Shown: positions 1 to 6,697 of the stretch, piece by piece
Numbering within the stretch: position 1 is the stretch's first letter
Layout: every line of letters starts with the position of its first letter
From: CAZDRX01 sp964508225
GTDB lineage: Bacteria > Patescibacteriota > Gracilibacteria > Peribacterales > Peribacteraceae
Assembly: GCA_964508225.1 (NCBI GenBank)
Contig: CAZDRX010000016.1
Coordinates: 1-25,975, forward strand
DNA length: 25,975 nucleotides
Reading direction: 5' to 3'
Program-made: the position numbers and the translations under genes
Notes under the pieces: generated by a model
The model's database searches: none
Told to the model about the DNA's origin: nothing
The model's input: only the letters and a program-made list of their open reading frames with translations

Positions 1-146
1 CGTGCACAAAATCTCTATGATCGTGACGGTGGGGCTGATGTTCTTCCCGATATGTACTCATGCCTCTATTGAAGGCTGCCTGTGAGATTAATCAATATAT
101 CCCTTACTCAAAGCAGGTACTTGGCCTATAGAAGACATGAAGTCAT
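1..146. other. Left window edge, no gene that can be supported
   Basis: Two plus-strand frames are open from the window edge and stop at 72 and 88, so the 3' end of a gene could lie here. Neither tail is long enough to recognise. The stretch is more AT-rich than the rest of the window. No tRNA, promoter or repeat was found in it. Confidence 0.3.
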
Positions 147-257
147 TGGTGGGCGCCGTAGACCCGAACTGCGGACCTCGACATGATCCGTGCTGCGCAC
201 GCGCCCTTTCGATACCCATTTCGCAAGCGAAATGGGGCCACCTGAGCTGCATCCGCC
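147..257 (-). pseudogene. Degenerate tRNA-Ile-like copy interrupted by a palindrome
   Basis: Read on the minus strand, this copies large parts of the tRNA-Ile gene 14 nt upstream: the D-arm start (AGCTCAGGTGG), the anticodon-arm 3' side and variable region (ATGTCGAGGTCCGCAGTTC), the T-arm and an encoded CCA end. The acceptor halves GGCGGAT and GGCGCCC do not pair, and the anticodon and T stems carry mismatches. A stretch with a perfect 10-bp inverted repeat (215-236) sits in the D-loop. GAU would still occupy the anticodon position. The 3' acceptor could instead pair for 6 bp with GGGCGC just after the palindrome, giving a tRNA-like element without a D-arm. A decayed duplicate is the simplest reading. 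Confidence 0.6.
215..236. repeat. Perfect 10-bp inverted repeat inside the tRNA-like copy
   Basis: CCCATTTCGC and GCGAAATGGG are separated by AA. The intact tRNA-Ile next door has no counterpart at this place, so the hairpin is an insertion. No T-run follows on either strand, so it is not a standard terminator. Confidence 0.8.
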
Positions 258-271
258 GAAGAAAGTAAGTT

Positions 272-348
272 TGGTGGGCGACCGCAGACTTGAACTGCGG
301 ACCTCGACATTATCAGTGTCGCGCTCTAACCACCTGAGCTAGTCGCCC
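272..348 (-). tRNA. tRNA-Ile (anticodon GAU)
   Basis: The minus strand folds into a complete cloverleaf of 77 nt with encoded CCA. The 7-bp acceptor is GGGCGAC/GTCGCCC, the anticodon stem is CGACA/TGTCG around the loop CTGATAA (anticodon GAU), and the T stem is CGCAG/CTGCG around TTCAAGT. It decodes AUC/AUU. A good sigma-70-type promoter lies just upstream at 384-412. Confidence 0.95.
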
Positions 349-383
349 GAATTTCGAAACGATGTGACCGAAGGAGCTGACGG

Positions 384-412
384 ATTCTAGCGGTGATCCT
401 GTGATTTCTCAA
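384..412 (-). promoter_or_regulatory. Promoter of tRNA-Ile
   Basis: On the minus strand, -35 TTGAGA (407-412) and -10 TAGAAT (384-389) are separated by exactly 17 bp. Transcription should start near 377, leaving about 29 nt of 5' leader for RNase P to remove. Confidence 0.65.
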
Positions 413-526
413 TTCATCTTTCCCGCCTGCTGCGATCAAAGAATCGGATGGAAATCCGGACTGTTCAACTAATGTGTTCAGAAATTGATTTCGACACAAT
501 CTTTTCCGCATGTACAAGGGAAAACC

Positions 527-555
527 TTGCGCAAAATTTGCCAGATTCGTATAAC
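527..555 (+). promoter_or_regulatory. Promoter of the DUF378 gene
   Basis: -35 TTGCGC (527-532), a 17-bp spacer and -10 TATAAC (550-555). The start would be near 562, giving a leader of about 28 nt before the ATG at 590. The leader shows no Shine-Dalgarno sequence. Confidence 0.5.
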
Positions 556-589
556 AATCGTGCATTTACTTCTTTTCCTTCCACATTCT

Positions 590-832
590 ATGTGTCAGAA
601 ATGTTCACTCGGCGCGGTCGCCTGCATCCTCGTGGTCGTCGGAGCCCTCAACTGGGGCTTGGTTGGCCTCGGCTGGCTCGCCGGCGGCGCAGACTGGAAC
701 GTCGTACACATGATCCTCGGCCAGTGGATGAAGGTCGAAGCTGTCGTGTATGTGCTCGTCGGTCTCGCCGGTGTGTACAAGCTGGTCATGTGCAGCAAGT
801 GCAAGGGCGGCAATGGAAGCTGCGCATGCTAG
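590..832 (+). CDS. DUF378 family small membrane protein with terminal Cys motifs
   Basis: This 80-residue protein has two hydrophobic segments (about residues 7-27 and 42-62) separated by a short polar loop with Trp/Asn, the layout of the DUF378 (YuzA-like) family, whose function is unknown. The start is the ATG at 590 (MCQKCSLG). The frame is open back to 485, but that part reads like upstream DNA and contains the promoter at 527-555. Unusually, both termini carry cysteines: CQKC at residues 2-5, and CSKC plus CAC at the C-terminus. With two membrane passes both ends would face the same side, so they could form one metal or redox site; that is inference. A terminator follows directly. Confidence 0.8.
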   Translation: MCQKCSLGAVACILVVVGALNWGLVGLGWLAGGADWNVVHMILGQWMKVEAVVYVLVGLAGVYKLVMCSKCKGGNGSCAC

Positions 833-858
833 TAAAAAGAAGTCGTTCAACACAAAGA

Positions 859-888
859 AGGCCCTGCGGAGCGCGGGGTCTTTTTTTT
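859..888 (+). terminator. Rho-independent terminator after the DUF378 gene
   Basis: A G+C-rich hairpin (860-880, GGCCCTGC against GCGGGGTC) is followed by eight T residues (881-888). The T-run overlaps the stop codon of the convergent gene ending at 887. The other strand also has a T-rich stretch after the hairpin, so it may work in both directions. Confidence 0.8.
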
Positions 889-2341
889 AGCTCCCGAAGA
901 ACGTCTGCACCGGCACGGCATTCGGCAGACGGTGGCCGTCGCGGATGATCTTCATCACACGCTCTTTGGCCGGATCGTACGTGAAGGCGTAGGGAACGTT
1001 GGCGCCGCCCTCGGCAACGAAGATGCCTTCGACGAGCACCGTCTGGGCTTTGGCGTCAGGAGTAAGGACCGTGGTGACAGCGAAGAGTGCACCGTGAGAA
1101 GCGAGAACATCGTGCGTGATCGCGATGAGTTCATCTTCCGACCACTGTGTTGAGGGCGCTTCCGGAGCGGGAGCGGCTGCCTTCGGCTTGACCTCCTCGG
1201 GCATACTCACAACCTCTGCAAACGCGACATCAAGTAACGCACGGTCAGCTTCGGGAACCGTGGTCTTGAGCACGACAATGGCGCGTGCGATCGCGGACTT
1301 CCATGCCTGAGACTGAAGAGGAAGGCCTGCAGCAGCGAGCGTCCTCGGGACACCCGATGCACGACGGATGATCGTGAGTGCCCGCGCCGGGTCGGCGAGG
1401 CCGGCTTCGATGACGGTATTCGCGAAAGCATTGATGAGTGAAGGCTGGACCGGCCTTTGCCGCGTCATCGCAAGGACAGGGAGAATCTCGGGGAATGCAG
1501 ACTTGAGGAACGGATCGGCGCGGAAATCCGCTGCGATCATGTCCGAGGTCGCCGTGTCCGTCCTCACTGCTTCGGTGGCGAGGGTGAGCAGGACAAGTTT
1601 GCCGAGTGCTCCGGAAGAGTCGAGAGCGTGCGCGAGTTCACGGATGCAGGCATAGGTGTCACGATCGATCTTTCCCGCTGTCAGGAGTGCTGCGAGCGCT
1701 GTCTGGAGATCCGGGCGGGCGAGATGACCTTCCGTTGCGATGGAAACGCAGGACGTGAGGTCATGCGTCTCCAGAGCGTCAGCGAGACGTACATCGTCGA
1801 TATTCCGGGGTCTGGGTGACTCGAGTGTCGAGAGATCGGAAAGCTGTGAGGCATACCAATCGCCTCCGATGGAGGTGTTCTGGTCGGGGGCTCCGGGTGT
1901 CATCGTGAGCTGCCTTCCGGGCGGCAGCACGGTGAGCGCATCTCCATTCGCGAGAAGGAGAGGCATATCGAGCGCAGCGAGTGTGACGGTCTCGCCATCG
2001 CGGACCGCGACGAATGAGCCATGGATGACCGTGACAGCCATCGTGTCACTGAGGGTGAGCGTGAGTATTTCCGGAGCACGGAGAAGTACCTGACCTTTCC
2101 TGAGCGAAAGCCCTGTGCCAAAATCGTCGGCCAGGAGATCGGACCCTTCGCGCAGAATGCCCGCCACTCCCCCGCCGATATGGAATGCTTCATCGTCGGA
2201 CGAAGCGCTGAGATGCACCGTCATACGGCCTGATACGGAACCGGCAAGCACGGGCATGAAATTGCTCACGGTCGCGACGGCGAGGATCGCCAGGATCGCG
2301 ATGGGCGCGGCCACGAGATGTCGGTGTTTCTGTTTGTTCAT
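887..2341 (-). CDS. Exported or membrane-anchored protein of unknown function, FecR-like region
   Basis: A 484-residue protein. It begins with a basic stretch and one hydrophobic segment (about residues 9-34), a signal anchor or uncleaved signal peptide. Residues 35-160 are rich in beta-strand-like sequence, with 'HGSFVAVRDGETVTL' and 'LLANGDALTVLPPGRQL' resembling the FecR/iron-dicitrate-sensor fold; this is a weak pattern match. Residues 190-370 are helical and Ala/Leu-rich. A proline/alanine linker near 385-400 precedes a compact C-terminal domain. The ATG at 2341 follows TAGAAT (2353-2358) by 11 nt, with AGAGGA between them, so the leader would be very short. It is divergent from ruvC. 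No specific function can be assigned. Confidence 0.75.
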   Translation of the reverse strand: MNKQKHRHLVAAPIAILAILAVATVSNFMPVLAGSVSGRMTVHLSASSDDEAFHIGGGVAGILREGSDLLADDFGTGLSLRKGQVLLRAPEILTLTLSDTMAVTVIHGSFVAVRDGETVTLAALDMPLLLANGDALTVLPPGRQLTMTPGAPDQNTSIGGDWYASQLSDLSTLESPRPRNIDDVRLADALETHDLTSCVSIATEGHLARPDLQTALAALLTAGKIDRDTYACIRELAHALDSSGALGKLVLLTLATEAVRTDTATSDMIAADFRADPFLKSAFPEILPVLAMTRQRPVQPSLINAFANTVIEAGLADPARALTIIRRASGVPRTLAAAGLPLQSQAWKSAIARAIVVLKTTVPEADRALLDVAFAEVVSMPEEVKPKAAAPAPEAPSTQWSEDELIAITHDVLASHGALFAVTTVLTPDAKAQTVLVEGIFVAEGGANVPYAFTYDPAKERVMKIIRDGHRLPNAVPVQTFFGS

Positions 2342-2446
2342 GAAATCCTCTCATTCTACACCAAAAACGGGTTTTTCTCGACGCCGTATTCTTGCACTTT
2401 TAGTGGGATTGTTACGCAGTACATGTCTCCGGAAAGCGTTCAACGG

Positions 2447-2452
2447 TAGGCT
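2447..2452 (+). promoter_or_regulatory. -10 element of ruvC, leaderless spacing
   Basis: TAGGCT lies 7 nt before the ATG of ruvC, so the transcript should begin at or next to the start codon. No convincing -35 is visible. Confidence 0.5.
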
Positions 2453-2459
2453 CCTCGGT

Positions 2460-2993
2460 ATGCGCATTCTCGGAGTCGACCCCGGCCTCTCCACCGCAGG
2501 CATCGGCCTCATCGAAACCGGCAGGCATCCGAGCGATGTGCACGCGCTCGACTGGATGACGATCACGACCCCGTCAGCGCTCCCTCTTCCCGACCGTCTC
2601 CTTGAGCTCGCCAATGATCTGGATGCCTATCTCGCGGAAGCGAAGCCGGATCTCGCCGTCGTGGAACAGTTGTTCTTCTCCACGAACAAACGCACGGCCA
2701 TGGACGTCTCACAGGCGAGAGGTGTCATCCTCGTGACGCTCAGGAAGCGCGGCATCGAGGTGATGAGCGCAACGCCGCTCCAGCTCAAGACCGCGATCAC
2801 CGGCGACGGTCAGGCGGACAAGAAGCAGATGCAGGCGATGGTGAAGAGAATTCTGAAGCTCGACACACTCCCCACCCCCGCCGATGCTGCCGATGCCCTC
2901 GCGCTTGCGCTCTACGGCGCACACCACGGAGCATTTCATGCAACGGTGACGCTGCCCTCGCGCACGTCCCACGTCCGCAGGCCCGTGACCTGA
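2460..2993 (+). CDS. ruvC: Holliday junction resolvase RuvC
   Basis: RuvC is the endonuclease that cuts Holliday junctions symmetrically, working with the RuvAB motor. The 177-residue product is of normal family length. The RNase H-like fold begins MRILGVDPGL, and the four acidic catalytic residues can be placed at D7, E69 (VVEQLFF), D142 and D145 (ADAADALALA). The frame is open far upstream to 2115, but that part is shadow sequence of the gene on the other strand; the ATG at 2460 matches the conserved N-terminus and follows a -10 element. The last 58 bp overlap the 3' end of recF on the opposite strand, and the terminal 20 or so residues look non-conserved. ruvA and ruvB are not in the window. 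Confidence 0.95.
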   Translation: MRILGVDPGLSTAGIGLIETGRHPSDVHALDWMTITTPSALPLPDRLLELANDLDAYLAEAKPDLAVVEQLFFSTNKRTAMDVSQARGVILVTLRKRGIEVMSATPLQLKTAITGDGQADKKQMQAMVKRILKLDTLPTPADAADALALALYGAHHGAFHATVTLPSRTSHVRRPVT

Positions 2994-4009
2994 GGAATCG
3001 GGTGCGTGGTCGTGAGGAACACCTGATGATCTTTGAGGTGCTTCAGAAGTGCCTTCTGATGGCCTTCATCAAGCTCTGAGAGCACATCGTCGAGGAGGAT
3101 GACGGGCTTCTCCTTCCTGATCGTCGAGAAGAGCGCGGCACTCACGAAGAGGAGAGCGAGAAGAGCCGCGCGCTGCTGCCCACGGGAGAGAAACGGCCCG
3201 ATGCTGTGACCGTCCGCGAGGATCTTCCAGTCGTCTCTGTGGGGACCGTTCGTCGTGGTCTGGAGGATGAGATCTTTCGGACGTCCCGCGCGCAGGTCGG
3301 AAAGAAGGTCACCCGTTCCGGCCGTGACTTCGATCGTCAGGGTGCTGAACTCCTCACCGAGTCGCGCGAGTTCCGCGGGGAGGAGCTCTGCAATCTTCGT
3401 GAGAACGCGTGCGCGCCTCTCGCGAACCGAGGTACCCGAAGCTGCAAGCTGGTCATCCCAGATATCGAGATCCGACGCCGGAGATTCCCCCGCCCCGATG
3501 CGTCTGAGGAGGGCGTTTCTCTGCTTCAGGATGCGCTCGTACTCGAGACGGAGCGAGGCGAAGTCCGGTGTGAGCTGACAAAGCAGCGCATCGAGAAACC
3601 CACGCCTGCCGGAGGGCGCACCCGTGAAGAGATCGAGGTCCTGCGGCAGAAACGTGATGGACGGCAGTGTGCCGATGAACGAGAGGAGCGGGGTGCGGAC
3701 ATCCTGCACGAAGAACGCGGAAGCCTTGCGCGGGGAGATCTGAAACACACACTCCACCGATCGCACGTCCCCCGCATCCGACTCGGTATCGGCCCGCACG
3801 CGGAAGAAATCGGTGCCGAACCGGAGCATGTCCTGAAAGTCAGCCTTGAGGCAGGATCTTCCCTGCGAGAGGAGCGAGATGGCCTCCACGATATTCGTCT
3901 TGCCGCTGCCGTTGTCGCCGATGAGGATTTCCGAAGAGGCACCAGAAAGGTCAAGCGCAAGCTCTGGGTAGGAACGGAAGGACCGGAGAGTGAGCGACTG
4001 GAGACGCAC
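2936..4009 (-). CDS. recF: DNA replication and repair protein RecF
   Basis: RecF is an SMC-like ATPase that loads RecA at ssDNA gaps with RecO and RecR. The 357-residue product has an N-terminal MRLQSLTLRSFRSY strand, Walker A GDNGSGKT (31-38), the ABC signature FLSRGQQR (273-280) and Walker B VILLDDVLSELD (303-314), and it is of family length. The start is GTG at 4009. The gene is second in an operon after the Nudix gene, with a 22-nt gap. Its 3' end overlaps ruvC by 58 bp in convergent orientation, and there is no room for a terminator between them. In many bacteria recF sits beside dnaN and gyrB; here it does not. Confidence 0.95.
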   Translation of the reverse strand: MRLQSLTLRSFRSYPELALDLSGASSEILIGDNGSGKTNIVEAISLLSQGRSCLKADFQDMLRFGTDFFRVRADTESDAGDVRSVECVFQISPRKASAFFVQDVRTPLLSFIGTLPSITFLPQDLDLFTGAPSGRRGFLDALLCQLTPDFASLRLEYERILKQRNALLRRIGAGESPASDLDIWDDQLAASGTSVRERRARVLTKIAELLPAELARLGEEFSTLTIEVTAGTGDLLSDLRAGRPKDLILQTTTNGPHRDDWKILADGHSIGPFLSRGQQRAALLALLFVSAALFSTIRKEKPVILLDDVLSELDEGHQKALLKHLKDHQVFLTTTHPIPQVTGLRTWDVREGSVTVA

Positions 4010-4031
4010 GGCAGCAGCTTACCTTAAAACA

Positions 4032-4508
4032 CTATTTCCCTTTCTTGTACTCGGTGAGCACCTTCGTGATGACATCGAGGTACGCCTGTCGCTCGATGTA
4101 CTGGGGCAGCTGTTCGGGCAGCACCCAGACGTAGGAATCCACTTCGTTCTGATCCACTGTCACCTTGAGGTCGCCGCTCGTCTCGATGACGACGAAGCAG
4201 AGTGTCTGACCGGCATTCACAGGATTGTGACGCCGTACGAACTCCGGAGGGAAATCGTAACAGTACGTGTGGGAGCTCACGTGGACATCGCCCGAGAGTG
4301 AGAGTCCCGTTTCCTCCTGCAACTCACGGAACGCGGCCTGCACCTGCGTCTCCCCCGCCTCGATCCCGCCCTGCGGAAGCTGCCACGCATCGCGCTTGCG
4401 CGGCTTGTGGACGAGCAGAATGGATTGAAGCTGCGTGCAGCCGTCCGGCGAACATGCGCTTGAGGGTTTGAGGACGATCGCCGAAACAGCATGTCGGTAT
4501 TGCTTCAT
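4032..4508 (-). CDS. Nudix hydrolase, RppH/Ap4A-hydrolase-like
   Basis: A 158-residue hydrolase of nucleoside diphosphates linked to another group. The Nudix box GX5EX7REUXEEXGU is complete at residues 47-69 (GGIEAGE...RELQEETGL), preceded by WQLPQGG, which is typical of the RppH/diadenosine polyphosphate hydrolase branch. The true substrate (mRNA 5' end, dinucleoside polyphosphate or damaged nucleotide) cannot be decided. The ATG at 4508 is preferred over an in-frame TTG at 4511, because a TACTCT -10 element lies 8 nt upstream of the ATG. It is the first gene of the operon with recF. If transcripts here are leaderless, an RppH-type activity would act directly on the start codon end; that is speculation. 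Confidence 0.9.
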   Translation of the reverse strand: MKQYRHAVSAIVLKPSSACSPDGCTQLQSILLVHKPRKRDAWQLPQGGIEAGETQVQAAFRELQEETGLSLSGDVHVSSHTYCYDFPPEFVRRHNPVNAGQTLCFVVIETSGDLKVTVDQNEVDSYVWVLPEQLPQYIERQAYLDVITKVLTEYKKGK

Positions 4509-4516
4509 CAAACCCC

Positions 4517-4522
4517 AGAGTA
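4517..4522 (-). promoter_or_regulatory. -10 element of the Nudix-recF operon, leaderless spacing
   Basis: TACTCT on the minus strand, 8 nt before the ATG at 4508. No Shine-Dalgarno fits in between. Confidence 0.45.
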
Positions 4523-4535
4523 CCGAATAACTGAC

Positions 4536-4583
4536 AAAAATAAAAAAACGTCGCGAAGACAGGCTCCGCCTGTCTGGAGCGAC
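4536..4583 (-). terminator. Rho-independent terminator of the EamA-rpmG operon
   Basis: On the minus strand an 8-bp stem (AGACAGGC/GCCTGTCT, 4557-4575) is extended by GTCGC/GCGAC (4550-4583). It is followed by a T-rich run (GTTTTTTTATTTTT, reading 4550 down to 4536). Confidence 0.85.
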
Positions 4584-4606
4584 ACCACTTCGGGAGAGCT
4601 CACGAG

Positions 4607-4623
4607 AGGGGCCGGAGGCCCCT
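4607..4623. repeat. Perfect 7-bp hairpin downstream of rpmG
   Basis: AGGGGCC, a GGA loop and GGCCCCT, lying 7 nt past the rpmG stop codon. It lacks a good T-run on the minus strand, so it probably blocks 3' exonucleases or is a secondary termination or pausing element. Confidence 0.55.
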
Positions 4624-4629
4624 TTCGTT

Positions 4630-4806
4630 CTAACTCGAATGCTTCTCTTCCCTGATCTTCACTTCCTTGCGCATGCGACAATTGGAGCAGTATTTCTTCC
4701 GCTTCTTGAAATCAGCTTTCTTGGATTTCATGATGCGCAGCGTCGTAATGCGTGCATTACACTCTGAGCATTGGCCGGCATAGACAGTACCTCTTCCGCG
4801 TGGCAT
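4630..4806 (-). CDS. rpmG: Ribosomal protein bL33, zinc-ribbon form, divergent
   Basis: A 58-residue basic protein read on the minus strand: CSEC at residues 13-16 and YCSNC at 39-43 give the four zinc ligands, and the C-terminus RKEVKIREEKH resembles the HTxHKExK tail of bL33. Length and charge fit a large-subunit ribosomal protein. The middle (residues 19-38) is more Lys-rich and less like typical bL33, so it is a divergent member. The start ATG is 12 nt after the stop of the EamA gene, so both are probably cotranscribed. A TAAAGT hexamer (4816-4821) lies 9 nt before the ATG and could give it its own leaderless transcript. Another small zinc-ribbon protein remains possible. Confidence 0.75.
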   Translation of the reverse strand: MPRGRGTVYAGQCSECNARITTLRIMKSKKADFKKRKKYCSNCRMRKEVKIREEKHSS

Positions 4807-4818
4807 AGCCGGAATACT

Positions 4819-5712
4819 TTACAAGCCAGCTCCGAGGAGTGCAAGACCAAAGAACACGATGAGAAAGGAGGCCAATTTGATGCCTGTACTGCGAAGAGTG
4901 AAAAGCTCCTTCGGCGCGTGAGACGGGACAAAACGCACCGTAAGGCCTGCAAGGAAGATGACGAAAAACGGCTGGACGTTGCCCGTGACGGAGATGAGGG
5001 AAACAGGCCCCGTCGAGTACGCAACCGCGAGAGAATACTCCGCGAGGAAGAAACACGCGACGACGAGAAAGGCTAGGAGAAAGTAACTCGGCCGGCATGT
5101 CGGGAGAATGCGAAGAAATTCCCGACGACGAGTCGGGTGAAGCGTCGGCCACAGAAAACCGAAGACATCCCGTCCGAAGATCAGCCAGAAGACCACCGGA
5201 ACAATGTGCTCGCCTGCGTTGAGGGCGGCCTTACGAGCGACATAGCTAGGAACATAGAGCAGAGCGAGAGTCCCCAGCAGCAGAAGCGTTCGTGGGAACG
5301 AAATGTGCGCATGGAAGAAGGAGATTATAAGAACACCGATCAGCACGAACGACGCGCCCACAAACTGCAACGGAGTCCATATCTCATGGAAGAGCAGAAA
5401 GCCTGCAAGGCTCATGAAAATTGCAAGAATTGCCCATGCTGCGTTCACGACCGAAATATCGAGACGGTCGAGAATCCAGAGAAAAAAAACGTCGCCGATA
5501 TATGCAATGACGGCACACGGCAGAAGAATAGGAACCCAAGGAGTGCTCACGTCATGCGTCAGTGCAATACCGAGGAGAATGACCGTGCTAAAGAATGTCT
5601 GCGTCCAATTGAGGAAGAAATGATTCTTATGATATTTAGCCACGAGAATCGAGTTTCCGACGTTAATGACGGCCCAGAAGAATGCCGAAAGAATCGTCAG
5701 GGAAAACCACAT
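4819..5712 (-). CDS. DMT-superfamily (EamA-type) transporter
   Basis: A 297-residue, strongly hydrophobic protein with about ten predicted membrane segments in two halves of five, the topology of the 10-TMS drug/metabolite transporter family. The first half begins right at the N-terminus (WFSLTILSAFFWAVINVGNSIL). A polar cytoplasmic-type segment near residues 190-210 (HPTRRREFLRILPTCRP) separates later helices. The substrate cannot be predicted. The ATG at 5712 is preceded by TATACT (5722-5727) with a 9-nt gap. It is followed by rpmG in the same direction. A second, different EamA-type protein is encoded at 23095-23967. Confidence 0.85.
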   Translation of the reverse strand: MWFSLTILSAFFWAVINVGNSILVAKYHKNHFFLNWTQTFFSTVILLGIALTHDVSTPWVPILLPCAVIAYIGDVFFLWILDRLDISVVNAAWAILAIFMSLAGFLLFHEIWTPLQFVGASFVLIGVLIISFFHAHISFPRTLLLLGTLALLYVPSYVARKAALNAGEHIVPVVFWLIFGRDVFGFLWPTLHPTRRREFLRILPTCRPSYFLLAFLVVACFFLAEYSLAVAYSTGPVSLISVTGNVQPFFVIFLAGLTVRFVPSHAPKELFTLRSTGIKLASFLIVFFGLALLGAGL

Positions 5713-5721
5713 CAGACCTGC

Positions 5722-5727
5722 AGTATA
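5722..5727 (-). promoter_or_regulatory. -10 element of the EamA-rpmG operon
   Basis: TATACT on the minus strand, 9 nt before the ATG at 5712. The predicted start lies 1-3 nt before the ATG, so the leader is almost absent. Confidence 0.5.
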
Positions 5728-5742
5728 GCGTAGTCAGTCGGA

Positions 5743-6666
5743 TCAGTGTCCGCTCTGGAGGTAATTGAAGACACTATTGGCCGCCACCGTCGCCTCCCCT
5801 GCCGCGGTCGTGAACTGGGCGAAGTGGTTACTGCCACTCGTGAGATCACCGGCGCCGAAGATGCCCGGCACCGAGGTGCGCTGCGCCTGATCCACCTTGA
5901 GGAAGCCGAGATCGTCGAGTGTACATCCGAGCTTGAGCGGGAGTTCCGTCGCGGGAGTGGAGCCGATCTCGATGAAGACGCCGTCCACCGTGAGCGTCTC
6001 GAGACCGTTCCATGGCTTGTCGAGCTTCACGCCCGTCACCTTCTTGCCTCCGATGATCTCGGTGACGTTACGCTCGAGGACGAGTTCCACGTTCTTCTTC
6101 TCCTTCACCTTGTCGATCCAGAACGGCTCGGCGCGGAAGTCCTTGCGGCGGTGGATGAGGTACACCTTGGCCGCGACCTGTGCGGCAATGGCGGCACCCT
6201 CGACGGCGCTATCCCCTCCTCCGAGCACGGCGACGGTCTTGTTTTTATAGAAGAACGCATCACAGGTCGCGCAGTACGTGACACCTTTGCCCGAGAATTC
6301 GGTTTCACCCGGCACGCCGAGATGACGCTTGTTTGAGCCCGTCGCGAAGATGATCGTCTTGCCCCTCACCTTCTCATTGCCCTCGAGCTCCAGCTCGAAT
6401 CCACCGTCGATCTTCTTCACGTCTTTCACGCGCGAGATCTTGAACGTGACGGTATCGCCGAAGCTGGTGGCATGCGCCTTAAACTTGTCCATGAGGTCGG
6501 GACCGCGGATCTCGATCTCTCCCGGCCAGTTGCCGACTTCCGCCGCGGTATTGCCCATGCCGCCTGCTTCCGCACCTACGAGGTACGTCTTCAGTTTGTA
6601 ACGCGCGGTGTAGACGGCAGCGGTGTAGCCCGCACAACCCAGTCCGATGATGATGACGTCTTCCAT
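5743..6666 (-). CDS. trxB: Thioredoxin reductase (NADPH), TrxB
   Basis: A 307-residue flavoprotein of normal length that passes electrons from NADPH to thioredoxin. The N-terminal FAD motif is IIIGLGCAG (residues 5-13), with Cys where GxGPAG usually has Pro. The redox-active CATC is at 132-135, the NADPH motif GGGDSAVE at 149-156 with HRRKDFRA after it, and the second FAD motif GIFGAGD near 269-275. It lies 31 nt downstream of the BtuF-like gene on the same strand and has no Shine-Dalgarno, so it is probably the second gene of that operon. Thioredoxin itself is not in the window. The membrane rhodanese and copper cluster further right are possible clients of this thiol pathway. Confidence 0.95.
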   Translation of the reverse strand: MEDVIIIGLGCAGYTAAVYTARYKLKTYLVGAEAGGMGNTAAEVGNWPGEIEIRGPDLMDKFKAHATSFGDTVTFKISRVKDVKKIDGGFELELEGNEKVRGKTIIFATGSNKRHLGVPGETEFSGKGVTYCATCDAFFYKNKTVAVLGGGDSAVEGAAIAAQVAAKVYLIHRRKDFRAEPFWIDKVKEKKNVELVLERNVTEIIGGKKVTGVKLDKPWNGLETLTVDGVFIEIGSTPATELPLKLGCTLDDLGFLKVDQAQRTSVPGIFGAGDLTSGSNHFAQFTTAAGEATVAANSVFNYLQSGH

Positions 6667-6697
6667 GCACGGATCATGCCGGAGAAGCGCGCCAATC

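Noticed and set aside
147..257. Group I intron in a tRNA
   Set aside because: The insertion is only a few tens of nucleotides and has no intron core. The exon halves also fail to form an acceptor stem.
887..2341. Firm call as a FecR-type anti-sigma regulator
   Set aside because: Only short strand-like patterns resemble FecR, there is no sigma factor neighbour, and most of the protein is unrelated.
2115..2459. Upstream extension of the ruvC frame
   Set aside because: It overlaps the exported protein gene on the other strand and carries no RuvC homology. The fold begins at MRILGVDPG.
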